Source of the DNA: Cyclobacteriaceae bacterium
Lineage (GTDB): Bacteria; Bacteroidota; Bacteroidia; Cytophagales; Cyclobacteriaceae
Length of the DNA stretch: 64,000 bases
Direction of reading: 5' to 3'
NCBI GenBank assembly: GCA_016787605.1
Contig: JAEUUE010000077.1
Coordinates: 51,067-115,066, forward strand
Positions 15,227 to 23,732 of the stretch are shown piece by piece. A program made the position numbers and the translations under genes. Under the pieces are notes generated by a model, which saw nothing but the letters and a program-made list of their open reading frames with translations, was not told the origin of the DNA and ran no database searches. Every line of letters starts with the position of its first letter. The first letter of the stretch is position 1.

Positions 15227-16411
15227 ATGACCCTCCAACCGCTCTCTCAAGAAACTACCCTGGCGACCAGCATTCTCCTTCGGCAAGCGATGACCCTGTG
15301 CCGGGAGAAAGAATTGTCGTACGCCGTATGGAAACTGCCCGTATCGGAGGCGATTTATTTCGCGGCGGGTGCCCGCCTCTCGGAAATTCATGACGTCTCG
15401 CTCGAGGACACCACGCCGGGATTCGTCTTTGCCCCATTTGATCCAGGTGCCCGGAAGATCTTCCTTCCCGCTGATGAACTACTCGTCTTTGGTAAGGACT
15501 CGCTCACCCCGTCCAAAGGAATGCTGGCCGATCAACTAGGCGCAAACAAGTCGATCACCGGTGAGGATACCCCATCTTTTTTTGTGAAACCACTGGAGCA
15601 GACTGCCTCTGCCGACGAACCCACCTACTACCAGTTGGTCGAGCGCTGCCGGGATGCCGTGCTCGCCGGCGAGTTTGAAAAGCTGGTCCCCTCCCGAACC
15701 AAGGAAGTGGACCTCCCTCCTTCCTTTGATCTTGCCAACGTCTTCATGCAGCTGAGCCACCGCTATCCCGGGGCGATGGTCTCCATTTTCTCCAGCCCGA
15801 AGACAGGCACGTGGATCGGTGCTACGCCGGAAACCCTGGTTCGGGTGGATCAAAACCAACACTTTCATACCGTCGCTGTCGCCGGAACGCAGAAATATGA
15901 ACCCGGCACGGATCTCCGGTCCATCACCTGGACACAAAAGGAAATCGAAGAGCAAGCACTCGTCGAGCGTTACATCATCAGCTGCTTCAAGAAGATCCGA
16001 CTGCGAGAATTTGACGAGCATGGTCCCAAGACCGTTGTCGCGGGCAACGTGGTTCACCTCAAGACGGAATTCGAGGTGGACATGGTGGCCACTCGCTATC
16101 CCCAACTGGGTTCCGTGATGCTCCAGCTGCTGCACCCGACCAGTGCCGTCTGCGGCATGCCTATGGAAAAGAGCCTGGCGTTTCTTCGCGCCCACGAAGG
16201 ATACTCCCGCGAATACTATAGCGGGTACCTCGGGCCGGTGAAAATCAACAACGAAAGCCATTTGTTTGTCAACCTGCGTTGCATGCAGGTGTCCGGTGAA
16301 CGCGCCCGACTCTATGCCGGCGGGGGCGTGCTCGGTGAATCCGACCCGGAAAAAGAATGGACAGAAACGGAACTCAAGATGAACACGCTGCTCAGCGTCA
16401 TTAGGGACTGA
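15227..16411 (+). CDS. menF: Isochorismate synthase
   Basis: 394 aa. It belongs to the chorismate-utilising enzyme family, which converts chorismate to isochorismate as the entry step to menaquinone. Family blocks are present: FEKLVPSRTKEVDLP, WIGATPETLVRV, VAGTQKYEPG, IEEQALVERYI, HPTSAVCGMP and YYSGYLGPV, ending with AGGGVLGESDPEKEWTETE, which carries the magnesium-binding Glu. Position ahead of menD favours menaquinone rather than siderophore or salicylate synthesis. 4 bp separate it from the thioesterase and 25 bp from menD. Confidence 0.93.
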   Translation: MTLQPLSQETTLATSILLRQAMTLCREKELSYAVWKLPVSEAIYFAAGARLSEIHDVSLEDTTPGFVFAPFDPGARKIFLPADELLVFGKDSLTPSKGMLADQLGANKSITGEDTPSFFVKPLEQTASADEPTYYQLVERCRDAVLAGEFEKLVPSRTKEVDLPPSFDLANVFMQLSHRYPGAMVSIFSSPKTGTWIGATPETLVRVDQNQHFHTVAVAGTQKYEPGTDLRSITWTQKEIEEQALVERYIISCFKKIRLREFDEHGPKTVVAGNVVHLKTEFEVDMVATRYPQLGSVMLQLLHPTSAVCGMPMEKSLAFLRAHEGYSREYYSGYLGPVKINNESHLFVNLRCMQVSGERARLYAGGGVLGESDPEKEWTETELKMNTLLSVIRD

Positions 16412-16436
16412 CCGACACCGATACTACCTTCGCCCC

Positions 16437-18140
16437 GTGATTGCCCCAGCCCTCCACCAACTGGCCGATTTGTGTGCCGCGAAAGGGATAGAGCATGTTA
16501 TCCTGTGCCCGGGGTCCCGGAGCGCACCCCTGTCGCTCGCCTTTCTCCGTAGTGGAAAATTCAGCTGCTATACCTTCAGCGATGAACGGAGTGCCGCATT
16601 TATCGGACTGGGCCTGGCGCAACAAAGCGGTCGCCCGGTCGTCCTCGTATGTACATCCGGATCGGCCGCCTACAACTTCGCCCCGGCCATAGCAGAAGCA
16701 TACTACCAACGCGTTCCAGTCCTGGTGATCACGGCCGACCGGCCCAAGGAGTGGATCGATCAACTTGATGGACAAACCATACGACAAACGAAAATCTTTG
16801 GGGAGCACGTCAAGCGCTTCGCCGAACTTCCCGCCGATTTTGTACACCCGGATGCCGAATGGTTTGCCAACCGGATCGGCAACGAACTGATTAACCTGGC
16901 CCAAACCTTTCCTCAGGGCCCGGTGCACCTGAACGTTCCGTTGCGTGAACCGTTGTACCCATCGGTCAATGAGAAGGCCGCGACCGGAACGCCGCCTCGC
17001 ACCATCACGGTCAGCACGCATCGTCCCACGCTGGAAGAGAGCGAGTGGTCGAACCTGCTCCGCACGATCAACCAGTCGCGGAAAATCCTGGTCGTCCCGG
17101 GGCAGATGATGCCCGGTGATCGCCTGTTCAATTCCCTGTCCAACTTCCTTGGCACCCATCGCTGGCCTGTCGCGGGGGATATATTATCCAACCTGCATGG
17201 CCTTCCTGGCTTTGCAGGTCACGCCGATACGTTCCTGGGGCAGATGCCCGACAAGCTCAAGCACAACCTCAAGCCCGATCTGCTGATCACGTTCGGGAAT
17301 TCGCTGGTAGCCAAGAACCTTAAGCTGTTCCTGAGAAACTTTTCCCCGCAGGCTCATTGGCACCTCCAACCCGATGGCGAGGCGGCGGACACCTTCAAGA
17401 ACCTAACCCGGACAATCGCGGTGGACCCCGACTATTTCTTTGATGAGCTCCATCGCCGCGTTCCCGACCAGCAGGTTTCTCACCGCGTATACGCTGAAGA
17501 ATGGTTACAGCATGATGCTCAGGCTCGCACCGCGGTCGACACCTTTTTCACTGCGCAGGACCAGGGGGAATTCTCGCTGGTCTACAGCCTCCTTCGGAAC
17601 CTGCCCGACCGGTGCAACCTTCACCTCGCCAACAGCATGAGCGTGCGGTACGCCAATCATGTCGGCCTGCTCGACAACCAACGAAGCATCCGCGTGTTCA
17701 GCAACCGGGGAACGAGCGGTATTGACGGGTGCACCAGCACGTCCGTAGGGCATGCACTGGCATCCCCCACCCCCAACATCCTGATCACCGGTGACCAGGC
17801 TTTTTTCTACGACCGGAATGCCTTCTGGAACAACTACCCGCTTCCGAACCTGATGGTCGTGGTACTCAACAACCACGGGGGCATAATCTTCAACCTGATC
17901 GACGGTCCCTCCTCACTCCCGGAAGCCGAGGAGTTCTTTATCACCCGCCAGCCCCTTCGGGCCAAAGCACTCGCCCAGGAGTTTGGCTACACGTATACCG
18001 AAGGAATGAACCCCGGCTGGAAAGATTTTTTTCAGCCCGGAGGTGATGTAAAGATTCATGAATTGGAATCTTCACAGTCGCAAAACAAGTCCATCTTTGA
18101 AGCGTTTAGAAAACACATCAAGAAGAGTTATGAAGCTTAA
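16437..18140 (+). CDS. menD: SEPHCHC synthase (2-succinyl-5-enolpyruvyl-6-hydroxy-3-cyclohexene-1-carboxylate synthase)
   Basis: 567 aa with a GTG start. This thiamine-diphosphate enzyme joins 2-oxoglutarate and isochorismate. The N-terminal pyrimidine-binding domain has [16 protein letters not shown] and the substrate-region block [14 protein letters not shown]. The C-terminal pyrophosphate-binding domain holds [20 protein letters not shown] and [15 protein letters not shown], followed by NNHGGIIFN. It is slightly longer than average but complete. It overlaps menB by 11 bp. Confidence 0.95.
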   Translation: MIAPALHQLADLCAAKGIEHVILCPGSRSAPLSLAFLRSGKFSCYTFSDERSAAFIGLGLAQQSGRPVVLVCTSGSAAYNFAPAIAEAYYQRVPVLVITADRPKEWIDQLDGQTIRQTKIFGEHVKRFAELPADFVHPDAEWFANRIGNELINLAQTFPQGPVHLNVPLREPLYPSVNEKAATGTPPRTITVSTHRPTLEESEWSNLLRTINQSRKILVVPGQMMPGDRLFNSLSNFLGTHRWPVAGDILSNLHGLPGFAGHADTFLGQMPDKLKHNLKPDLLITFGNSLVAKNLKLFLRNFSPQAHWHLQPDGEAADTFKNLTRTIAVDPDYFFDELHRRVPDQQVSHRVYAEEWLQHDAQARTAVDTFFTAQDQGEFSLVYSLLRNLPDRCNLHLANSMSVRYANHVGLLDNQRSIRVFSNRGTSGIDGCTSTSVGHALASPTPNILITGDQAFFYDRNAFWNNYPLPNLMVVVLNNHGGIIFNLIDGPSSLPEAEEFFITRQPLRAKALAQEFGYTYTEGMNPGWKDFFQPGGDVKIHELESSQSQNKSIFEAFRKHIKKSYEA

Positions 18141-18954
18141 CAATCCCTGGCAACCCATTCGCGAATTCAAGGAAATCCTTTTCCATAAGTACAACGGCAT
18201 CGCCCGCATCAGCATCAACCGGCCCGAGGTGCACAACGCCTTCACGCCGCTCACCGTCAAGGAGATGATTGCCGCGATGGAAATCTGCCGGGAAGACGCC
18301 GAGATCGGAGTGGTTGTACTCACCGGCGAGGGCGGTAAAGCGTTCTGCAGCGGTGGTGACCAGTCGGTCCGTGGTCATGGGGGCTATGTAGGCACCGACA
18401 CGGTTCCCCGGCTCAACGTCCTCGATCTTCAGAAAATGATTCGCTCGATTCCCAAGCCGGTCATCGCGGCCGTGGCGGGATGGGCCATCGGCGGAGGCCA
18501 TGTACTCCATGTGGTGTGCGATTTGACGATCGCCGCAGAGAATGCCCGCTTCGGGCAAACCGGCCCCAAAGTGGGGAGTTTTGACGGCGGCTTCGGCGCG
18601 TCTTACCTTGCGCGCATCGTGGGCCAAAAGAAAGCACGCGAGATCTGGTATCTCTGCGACCAGTACGATGCCCGGGAAGCGCTGGAGATGGGACTGGTTA
18701 ATAAGGTAGTTCCCCTGGAGAAACTCGAAGAAACGTATGTCGAATGGGCGCAGAAGATCCTGAAGAAAAGTCCGCTCGCCATTCGCATGCTGAAGTCATC
18801 GTTCAATGCCGAGCTTGACGGGCAGGCCGGTATCCAGGAACTGGCAGGGAACGCCACGCTCCTGTATTACCTCAGCGACGAAGCCAAGGAAGGCAAGAAT
18901 GCCTTCATGGAAAAGCGCGATCCTGACTTCTCCAAATTCCCGAAATTCCCGTAG
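18130..18954 (+). CDS. menB: 1,4-dihydroxy-2-naphthoyl-CoA synthase
   Basis: 274 aa from ATG 18130, inside the end of menD; a longer frame from 18058 only adds residues encoded over menD. It is a crotonase-fold enzyme that closes the second ring of the naphthoate using o-succinylbenzoyl-CoA. Visible blocks are [14 protein letters not shown] (active-site and substrate loop), [20 protein letters not shown] (oxyanion hole) and [17 protein letters not shown] (catalytic Ser/Asp region). These are diagnostic for MenB against other enoyl-CoA hydratases. Between menD and menE. Confidence 0.97.
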   Translation: MKLNNPWQPIREFKEILFHKYNGIARISINRPEVHNAFTPLTVKEMIAAMEICREDAEIGVVVLTGEGGKAFCSGGDQSVRGHGGYVGTDTVPRLNVLDLQKMIRSIPKPVIAAVAGWAIGGGHVLHVVCDLTIAAENARFGQTGPKVGSFDGGFGASYLARIVGQKKAREIWYLCDQYDAREALEMGLVNKVVPLEKLEETYVEWAQKILKKSPLAIRMLKSSFNAELDGQAGIQELAGNATLLYYLSDEAKEGKNAFMEKRDPDFSKFPKFP

Positions 18955-18968
18955 CAAAGCCCGAACGC

Positions 18969-20030
18969 ATGCAGGTATACGTCCAAGGCGCCTGGAGAAA
19001 TCCCGAAACCCTGGGATCGCTGAATCAGGCCTCGTTGGGCGAATCGACGCAGCATGCCGTCAATTTTATCCGCGCCTGGAACGAGGGGAAATCTTCCTTT
19101 GAATTCCAAACTTCAGGATCGACCGGCACGCCCAAGCGCATGACGTTTTCCAGGAGGTCACTGGAGAACAGTGCCCGCCTCACCCTCCGGTCGCTTGGGC
19201 TCCAGCCCGGTATGAATGCCCTGGTCACCCTCGACACCCGTTTTGTCGCCGGCGCGATGATGCTGGTCCGCGGGCTGGTTGGCGACTTGAACCTCATTCT
19301 TCAGGAACCGTCGTCCCATCCCCTGCAACAATTACCCGGTCCCGTCCATTTTCTAGCCCTGGTGCCGCTTCAACTGAAAACACTGCTCCAGGAAAGCCGC
19401 CAGGAACTTGACCAGGTGGCGACCGTGATTATTGGGGGTGCTCCGCTGGAGGATGAATTGATTCCCTGGTTGGAAAACATGCATCCACAGTTCTATGCCA
19501 CTTATGGAATGACGGAGACCCTCACGCACATTGCGCTGCGCAAGCTCAACGGCCCCGGAAAGCAAAATGCCATTTACCCTCTGCCCGGCGTGCACATTTC
19601 ACTGGATGAACGAGGGTGCCTGATCATCGAGGCCGGTCACCTGGACACGTCTCGGGTGGTCACCAATGATCTCGCTATTCTCACCCCCGACGGAGGGTTT
19701 CAGATCCTGGGCAGGGCCGATGAAGTGATCAACTCCGGGGGAGTCAAGGTTCATCCACGCGCTGTTGAGGCGGCAACCGGGCAGGTGCTGAAGTCATTGA
19801 GCATTACCTCTCGTTTTTTTGTCGCCGGAATTCCCGACCCACTCCTACATGAAAAAGTCTGCCTGGTAATGGAGGGTACTCCGCTGCCGTCAGACACGGA
19901 ACACCAGTTGCTCGATCGCCTTCGGGATCAATTGAACAAATACGAACTCCCCAGGCAAATCATTTATCGAATGAAGTTTGCGGAAACGGCGACGCAAAAA
20001 ATTGACAAGCGCGCTACGCTCGCGATATAA
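18969..20030 (+). CDS. menE: o-Succinylbenzoate-CoA ligase, short form
   Basis: 353 aa, shorter than the 450-490 aa of Proteobacterial and Bacillus MenE but usual for Bacteroidota. Adenylate-forming motifs are present: FQTSGSTGTPKRMTFSRRS (ATP loop), YATYGMTETLTHIALR, and the hinge region ILGRADEVINSGGVKVHP. The Lys near the C-terminus (TQKIDKRA) should be the adenylation lysine. It activates o-succinylbenzoate to its CoA thioester for MenB. It is the last gene of the plus-strand men set and ends 5 bp before a strong bidirectional hairpin. Confidence 0.92.
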   Translation: MQVYVQGAWRNPETLGSLNQASLGESTQHAVNFIRAWNEGKSSFEFQTSGSTGTPKRMTFSRRSLENSARLTLRSLGLQPGMNALVTLDTRFVAGAMMLVRGLVGDLNLILQEPSSHPLQQLPGPVHFLALVPLQLKTLLQESRQELDQVATVIIGGAPLEDELIPWLENMHPQFYATYGMTETLTHIALRKLNGPGKQNAIYPLPGVHISLDERGCLIIEAGHLDTSRVVTNDLAILTPDGGFQILGRADEVINSGGVKVHPRAVEAATGQVLKSLSITSRFFVAGIPDPLLHEKVCLVMEGTPLPSDTEHQLLDRLRDQLNKYELPRQIIYRMKFAETATQKIDKRATLAI

Positions 20031-20034
20031 AACC

Positions 20035-20064
20035 CCCTGCCTCTCCCAAGGGGGAGAGACAGGG
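20035..20064. terminator. Bidirectional intrinsic terminator between menE and the S24 repressor
   Basis: A 13-position stem with one mismatch: CCCTGCCTCTCCC (20035-20047) against GGGAGAGACAGGG (20052-20064), loop AAGG. It is followed by TAGTTTTC on the plus strand and by GGTTTTATAT on the minus strand. It serves the convergent genes menE and the XRE/S24 regulator. Confidence 0.75.
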
Positions 20065-20074
20065 TAGTTTTCAG

Positions 20075-20875
20075 CTAAGAAGGCTTCTTTTTGATGGACT
20101 GCGACTTCAGTGTCTGGATTTCCTGTTTGAGGTTCATCACCACATTGGCCAGGTGTTCCACCGACATCTCCGGGCTGGTCTGCCCATCCGGGAAGTCGAC
20201 GCTGATGTACGCTTTTGCGCTCCAGAGTTCAATGACATCCGCTCCGTCGATCTGGTAAGGCGCATATTGCCGGTTGTCTGAAACGAGGAAGAGCTTTCCA
20301 CTCTCCTGGAGGTAATTAAACACACGCTTGAAGACGATCCCCTCCCGGTTGGTGACCAGGATGTAGGGTTTCCCGTTCTTGATGCTGTTGATGTCTTCCA
20401 CCCACTCACCCACCACGATCGTGCCGGGCAGAATCGGCAACATGGAGTCACCGGAAATCTCAAAGGCACGATAGGTTCCTTGCTTGAGTATCGGCAGCTT
20501 GAAGCGCGGCAACTCTTTAATGTATTCCGGGTCGGCATAGCCGTTCAGGTAGCCCGCTGCCGCCCGCACCGGCACCAACTCAATGTTGTTCCGGCTGTGC
20601 TCATCGACCGTGACGACTACAACATCCTTACCCTGTAGCGCCTTCTTCTCGTAAGGCTTCATTTGGCTGAGGTCTTTGCCGATGAGTAGGTCTACGGAGT
20701 AGCCACCCAGGGCTGCCATCTTCTGGAGCAGTTCAAGTCGAGGTTCGGCACGCCCCTCCTCGTAAGCTCCCACCAGCGAACGTTTGATCTCCAGCTTCTG
20801 GGCAAACTGATCCTGGGTCAATCCGAGTTCCTTGCGCAGAAACCGGATGTTCTCGTTAATCTTTACCTGGCTCAT
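20075..20875 (-). CDS. XRE-S24 (LexA/CI-like) transcriptional repressor
   Basis: 266 aa. Residues 8-62 form an XRE helix-turn-helix (LTQDQFAQKL then RSLVGAYEEGRAEP). The C-terminal S24 peptidase domain has the nucleophile Ser144 in ISGDSMLPI and the general base Lys183 in VFKRVFN. A cleavable Ala107-Gly108 bond lies in VRAAAGYLNG. All parts for RecA-stimulated self-cleavage are present, so it may respond to DNA damage or another stress. Its targets are unknown. It overlaps the small upstream ORF as ATGA, and a perfect palindrome just upstream of that ORF may be its operator. Confidence 0.9.
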   Translation of the reverse strand: MSQVKINENIRFLRKELGLTQDQFAQKLEIKRSLVGAYEEGRAEPRLELLQKMAALGGYSVDLLIGKDLSQMKPYEKKALQGKDVVVVTVDEHSRNNIELVPVRAAAGYLNGYADPEYIKELPRFKLPILKQGTYRAFEISGDSMLPILPGTIVVGEWVEDINSIKNGKPYILVTNREGIVFKRVFNYLQESGKLFLVSDNRQYAPYQIDGADVIELWSAKAYISVDFPDGQTSPEMSVEHLANVVMNLKQEIQTLKSQSIKKKPS

Positions 20876-21123
20876 TTGGCAAACAGTAAAATGCGACCGG
20901 AGTGCACATTTCTGGAATGCAGCGACAGGAGGTTGCGCTGGAAGTAGACATCCCGGCTTTGCATGGCGAGCACGTGCCGGCGAATCTTCTCGATTACATC
21001 CGATACCAGTGACTCTTTGTCAACCAGGAGGTAACCATAGCAGGGCTGATCAAAGCCCTCGGCCAAAAAATTTACCTGAAAGCGGCCGGAGGCAAGCCGC
21101 TTGCTCGATAGCCTGAGGTTCAT
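20872..21123 (-). CDS. Small hypothetical protein coupled to the S24 repressor
   Basis: An 83-aa protein I cannot place. It is moderately basic and has no signal or membrane segment. The segment LVSDVIEKIRRHVLAM looks like an amphipathic helix. Its stop overlaps the repressor start as ATGA, so the two are probably translated together. Its start codon lies 2 bp from the palindrome at 21125-21139. It might modulate the repressor, but nothing in the sequence proves that. Confidence 0.65.
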   Translation of the reverse strand: MNLRLSSKRLASGRFQVNFLAEGFDQPCYGYLLVDKESLVSDVIEKIRRHVLAMQSRDVYFQRNLLSLHSRNVHSGRILLFAK

Positions 21124-21124
21124 A

Positions 21125-21139
21125 GCTAAATATTTTAGC
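21125..21139. promoter_or_regulatory. Palindrome upstream of the repressor operon, candidate operator
   Basis: GCTAAATATTTTAGC is a perfect inverted repeat with 6-bp arms around a TAT centre, in an AT-rich 65-bp gap between the small ORF and the end of menC. Size and symmetry fit the operator of a dimeric XRE/LexA-type repressor. It sits directly at the start of the operon that encodes such a protein. Autoregulation is inferred. Confidence 0.5.
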
Positions 21140-21188
21140 CAAACTAAGGCAATACGTCAGAAATAAACAAGGGAAATAACTAATTTTT

Positions 21189-22271
21189 TTAGTTATCCTC
21201 CGACAAATCCCAATTTTCTTGGCTATTCCAGCGGAGCTGGCCCTTTTTGACCTCGAGGGGTGAAGGAATATTGTCCCGGAAGATCATGCCGGTGCCCAAC
21301 CCTTGCGGCAATTCCAGGGGATATTGGGCCGCAAACTGGGCCAGGGCATTCAACCCAACACTGCTTTCCATCGAGGAAGTCAGCCACCAGCCTACTTTTC
21401 GCTCCTCGGCCAGCCGGATCCACTCGGCACAACCGCAGAACCCACCATGGAGGGTTGGTTTCAACACGAGGAACTGGGGCTTAATGGTTTCCAGGAGATC
21501 CACTTTGGCCTGCCGCGAACTCACGCCGATTAATTCTTCATCCAGGGCTATGGGGATGGGAGACTTCTGACACAGTTCCGCCAGAAATGGTGACCCCGGC
21601 TTGATCGGCTGTTCGATGGAATGGATATCGAATCGCGACAGGTCCATGAGCTTGTACATGGCCTGGTCGGACTTGAATGCACCATTGGCGTCAAGCCGGA
21701 TGGTGATCTGGTCCCGGAAGTACTTCCTGCGGATGAAATTCAGGATGTCCATCTCCTTCTCAAAGTTCAGTCCTCCGATCTTAAGCTTGATACACGTGAA
21801 ACCCTCGTCAATCTTGATGCTCACCTGCTGGAGCATGAAGTCCAAGCCTCCCATCCAAACCAATCCGTTGATATCCAGCGGTTTGCCCTTGTGAAATTCG
21901 TTGTCAAAGATGACCCTTCTGCCCCCGTTGCGCAGGTCCAGCCAGGCTGTTTCCAACGCCAGGTAGACAGAGGGCGATAAACCCCAGGAGCCAAACGTGG
22001 CCTGCATGGCCTCCAGGTCGGAGGACGAGGGCATGGCCGCCCCGGCGTTTACCCGGGCAACCAGTTCGTCCAATTGATGGTGCACCTCCGAGGGCTTTTC
22101 CAGGCTTAACCCGGAAACGGGGGCCGCCTCTCCCAACCCAAACTGGTCCGGTGACGAGGTGTCCCAAAGCTTAAGAAACCAGCTATCCCTTTGCTTCATG
22201 GCCCCGCGGGAAGTCCTGGCGTTGAAGGAAAAGTGAAAGGTGCGCTTGGTATAGGAAGCCTGTAATGCCAT
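21189..22271 (-). CDS. menC: o-Succinylbenzoate synthase
   Basis: 360 aa. An enolase-superfamily enzyme that dehydrates SHCHC to o-succinylbenzoate. The barrel motifs are present: CIKLKIGG (Lys), IRLDANGAF (metal Asp), SIEQPI (metal Glu), IALDEELIG (metal Asp) and FLVLKPTLHGG (second catalytic Lys). It lies on the opposite strand from the other men genes and is separated from them by the repressor operon, with 65 bp between it and the small ORF. Its start is divergent from queA. Confidence 0.93.
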   Translation of the reverse strand: MALQASYTKRTFHFSFNARTSRGAMKQRDSWFLKLWDTSSPDQFGLGEAAPVSGLSLEKPSEVHHQLDELVARVNAGAAMPSSSDLEAMQATFGSWGLSPSVYLALETAWLDLRNGGRRVIFDNEFHKGKPLDINGLVWMGGLDFMLQQVSIKIDEGFTCIKLKIGGLNFEKEMDILNFIRRKYFRDQITIRLDANGAFKSDQAMYKLMDLSRFDIHSIEQPIKPGSPFLAELCQKSPIPIALDEELIGVSSRQAKVDLLETIKPQFLVLKPTLHGGFCGCAEWIRLAEERKVGWWLTSSMESSVGLNALAQFAAQYPLELPQGLGTGMIFRDNIPSPLEVKKGQLRWNSQENWDLSEDN

Positions 22272-22328
22272 GAGTTACGAATATGGTGGTGATGGAGGTC
22301 AAATACAATTGCCGGGCTAATTTTGGCC

Positions 22329-23531
22329 ATGACTTCGCCACCCACCGTCCATCTAGCGGATTTTCAATATCACCTACCTGATGACCGGATAGCCAGGTAT
22401 CCGCTGGTCGAACGTGACCAGTCTAAACTGTTGGTATTCAGGGAGGGTTTAATTACGCATAAGAAGTTCTTTCAATTACCTGATTTATTGCCAGTTAATA
22501 GTACTCTATTCTTTAACAACACGAAGGTTATCCCGGCCCGCCTGTTGTTCACCAAGGACACTGGTGGCGTCATTGAAGTGTTCCTGCTGAACCCTGCCGA
22601 ACCCGGGATCCCCATCCAGGACGGGCTAAACCTGCCTTCGCCAGTCATTTGGAAGTGCGCCATTGGAAATGCCAAGCGGTGGCCGACCTCGCTGTCGCTT
22701 CACAAGTCGTTGGCTGACATAGAATTGCGTGCCACCTGGTCGGACCGGGAGAGGGATCTCGTAGAATTCCACTGGACACCTGCCGAAGTGCCTTTCGCTC
22801 GCATTGTAGAGGAAGCTGGTGCCGTTCCGCTTCCTCCTTATCTGAACAGGCCGCCAGAGGAATCTGACCGCGATCGCTACCAAACGGTCTATTCCAAAGC
22901 ACAGGGGGCGGTCGCTGCTCCTACGGCAGGGCTTCACTTTACTCCAGCCTTAATGGAGACGCTGAAGCAGCAAGGTATTTCGTCCGAGTTTCTGACCCTG
23001 CATGTAAGCGCGGGTACATTCTTGCCGGTCAAGGTGGTCAATGCCGCCGAACACAAGATGCACCAGGAAGAGCTTATCCTATCTAAACACAATGTAATCA
23101 GCCTGCTACACGAGGATCGCCGTGTCATCGCCGTAGGCACCACCGCCATGCGAACCCTGGAGAGTGCCTACTGGTACGGGGTCATGCTGGCCAGGGATTC
23201 CCGGGCGGAGTTCCTTATTCCGCAGGGCTTGCCCTACCAGGAAACCAATGTTCTATCCAAGGAACAGGCCTTGAACCTGGTGCTTCGGCGGATGGAGGAA
23301 GACAAAGTCGAGCACCTGGTTGGACATACTTCATTGTATGTCTTACCCGGCTACAAGTTCCGTGTGGTTCAGGGGCTCATCACCAATTTCCATCAGCCGG
23401 GGTCCACGCTTCTCATGCTCATTGCCGCTTTTGTTGGCCCTGCCTGGAAAGAAATCTATTCCGAGGCCTTGGCTACGGGATACCGGTTTCTCAGCTACGG
23501 AGACAGTTCGCTTCTTCTCCCCGATAAATAA
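22329..23531 (+). CDS. queA: S-adenosylmethionine:tRNA ribosyltransferase-isomerase
   Basis: 400 aa from ATG 22329; a TTG two codons upstream is in frame but unnecessary. QueA transfers the ribosyl part of AdoMet to preQ1 at the wobble position of tRNAs, making epoxyqueuosine. Hallmarks are FNNTKVIPARLL near residue 60, DRYQTVYSKAQGAVAAPTAG, LHVSAGTFLPVKV and TNFHQPGSTLLMLIAAFVG near the C-terminus. It is the longer Bacteroidota form. The neighbours are unrelated in function. Confidence 0.95.
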   Translation: MTSPPTVHLADFQYHLPDDRIARYPLVERDQSKLLVFREGLITHKKFFQLPDLLPVNSTLFFNNTKVIPARLLFTKDTGGVIEVFLLNPAEPGIPIQDGLNLPSPVIWKCAIGNAKRWPTSLSLHKSLADIELRATWSDRERDLVEFHWTPAEVPFARIVEEAGAVPLPPYLNRPPEESDRDRYQTVYSKAQGAVAAPTAGLHFTPALMETLKQQGISSEFLTLHVSAGTFLPVKVVNAAEHKMHQEELILSKHNVISLLHEDRRVIAVGTTAMRTLESAYWYGVMLARDSRAEFLIPQGLPYQETNVLSKEQALNLVLRRMEEDKVEHLVGHTSLYVLPGYKFRVVQGLITNFHQPGSTLLMLIAAFVGPAWKEIYSEALATGYRFLSYGDSSLLLPDK

Positions 23532-23623
23532 TTGATACTGTGCCCCTTCCGAGGCCATTGAAATACTCCTGAATTCCTCCGCATCCAAATCGCCCAATGG
23601 TTGGGGTGATGATTTCTCAAATT

Positions 23624-23681
23624 GAGTTAACTCCCTACAAACCAGACTTTAGGTTAACCCCTGTGAAATCCGCTCGTTAAT
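23624..23681. promoter_or_regulatory. GTTAAC palindromes upstream of the large operon
   Basis: GAGTTAACTC (23624-23633, perfect 10-bp palindrome) and GGTTAACC (23652-23659, perfect 8-bp palindrome) have centres 27 bp apart. A third half-like site GTTAAT starts at 23676. They occupy the 201-bp gap between queA and the first gene of the large operon, 50-110 bp before its start codon. Tandem sites for a dimeric regulator are a reasonable guess. I see no convincing Bacteroidota promoter box to anchor them. Confidence 0.4.
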
Positions 23682-23732
23682 AGGTTTTTTCGATGAATTG
23701 TCTCATATTGACATATTGAAAGAACCTAGCCT

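Noticed and set aside
15536-16261. A 241-codon minus-strand frame opposite menF
   Set aside because: It fully overlaps the well-conserved menF gene and has no recognisable domain.
22318-22325. TAATTTTG resembling the Bacteroidota -7 box just before queA
   Set aside because: It would place the transcript start at the start codon, and no matching -33 box is found upstream; too weak to call.
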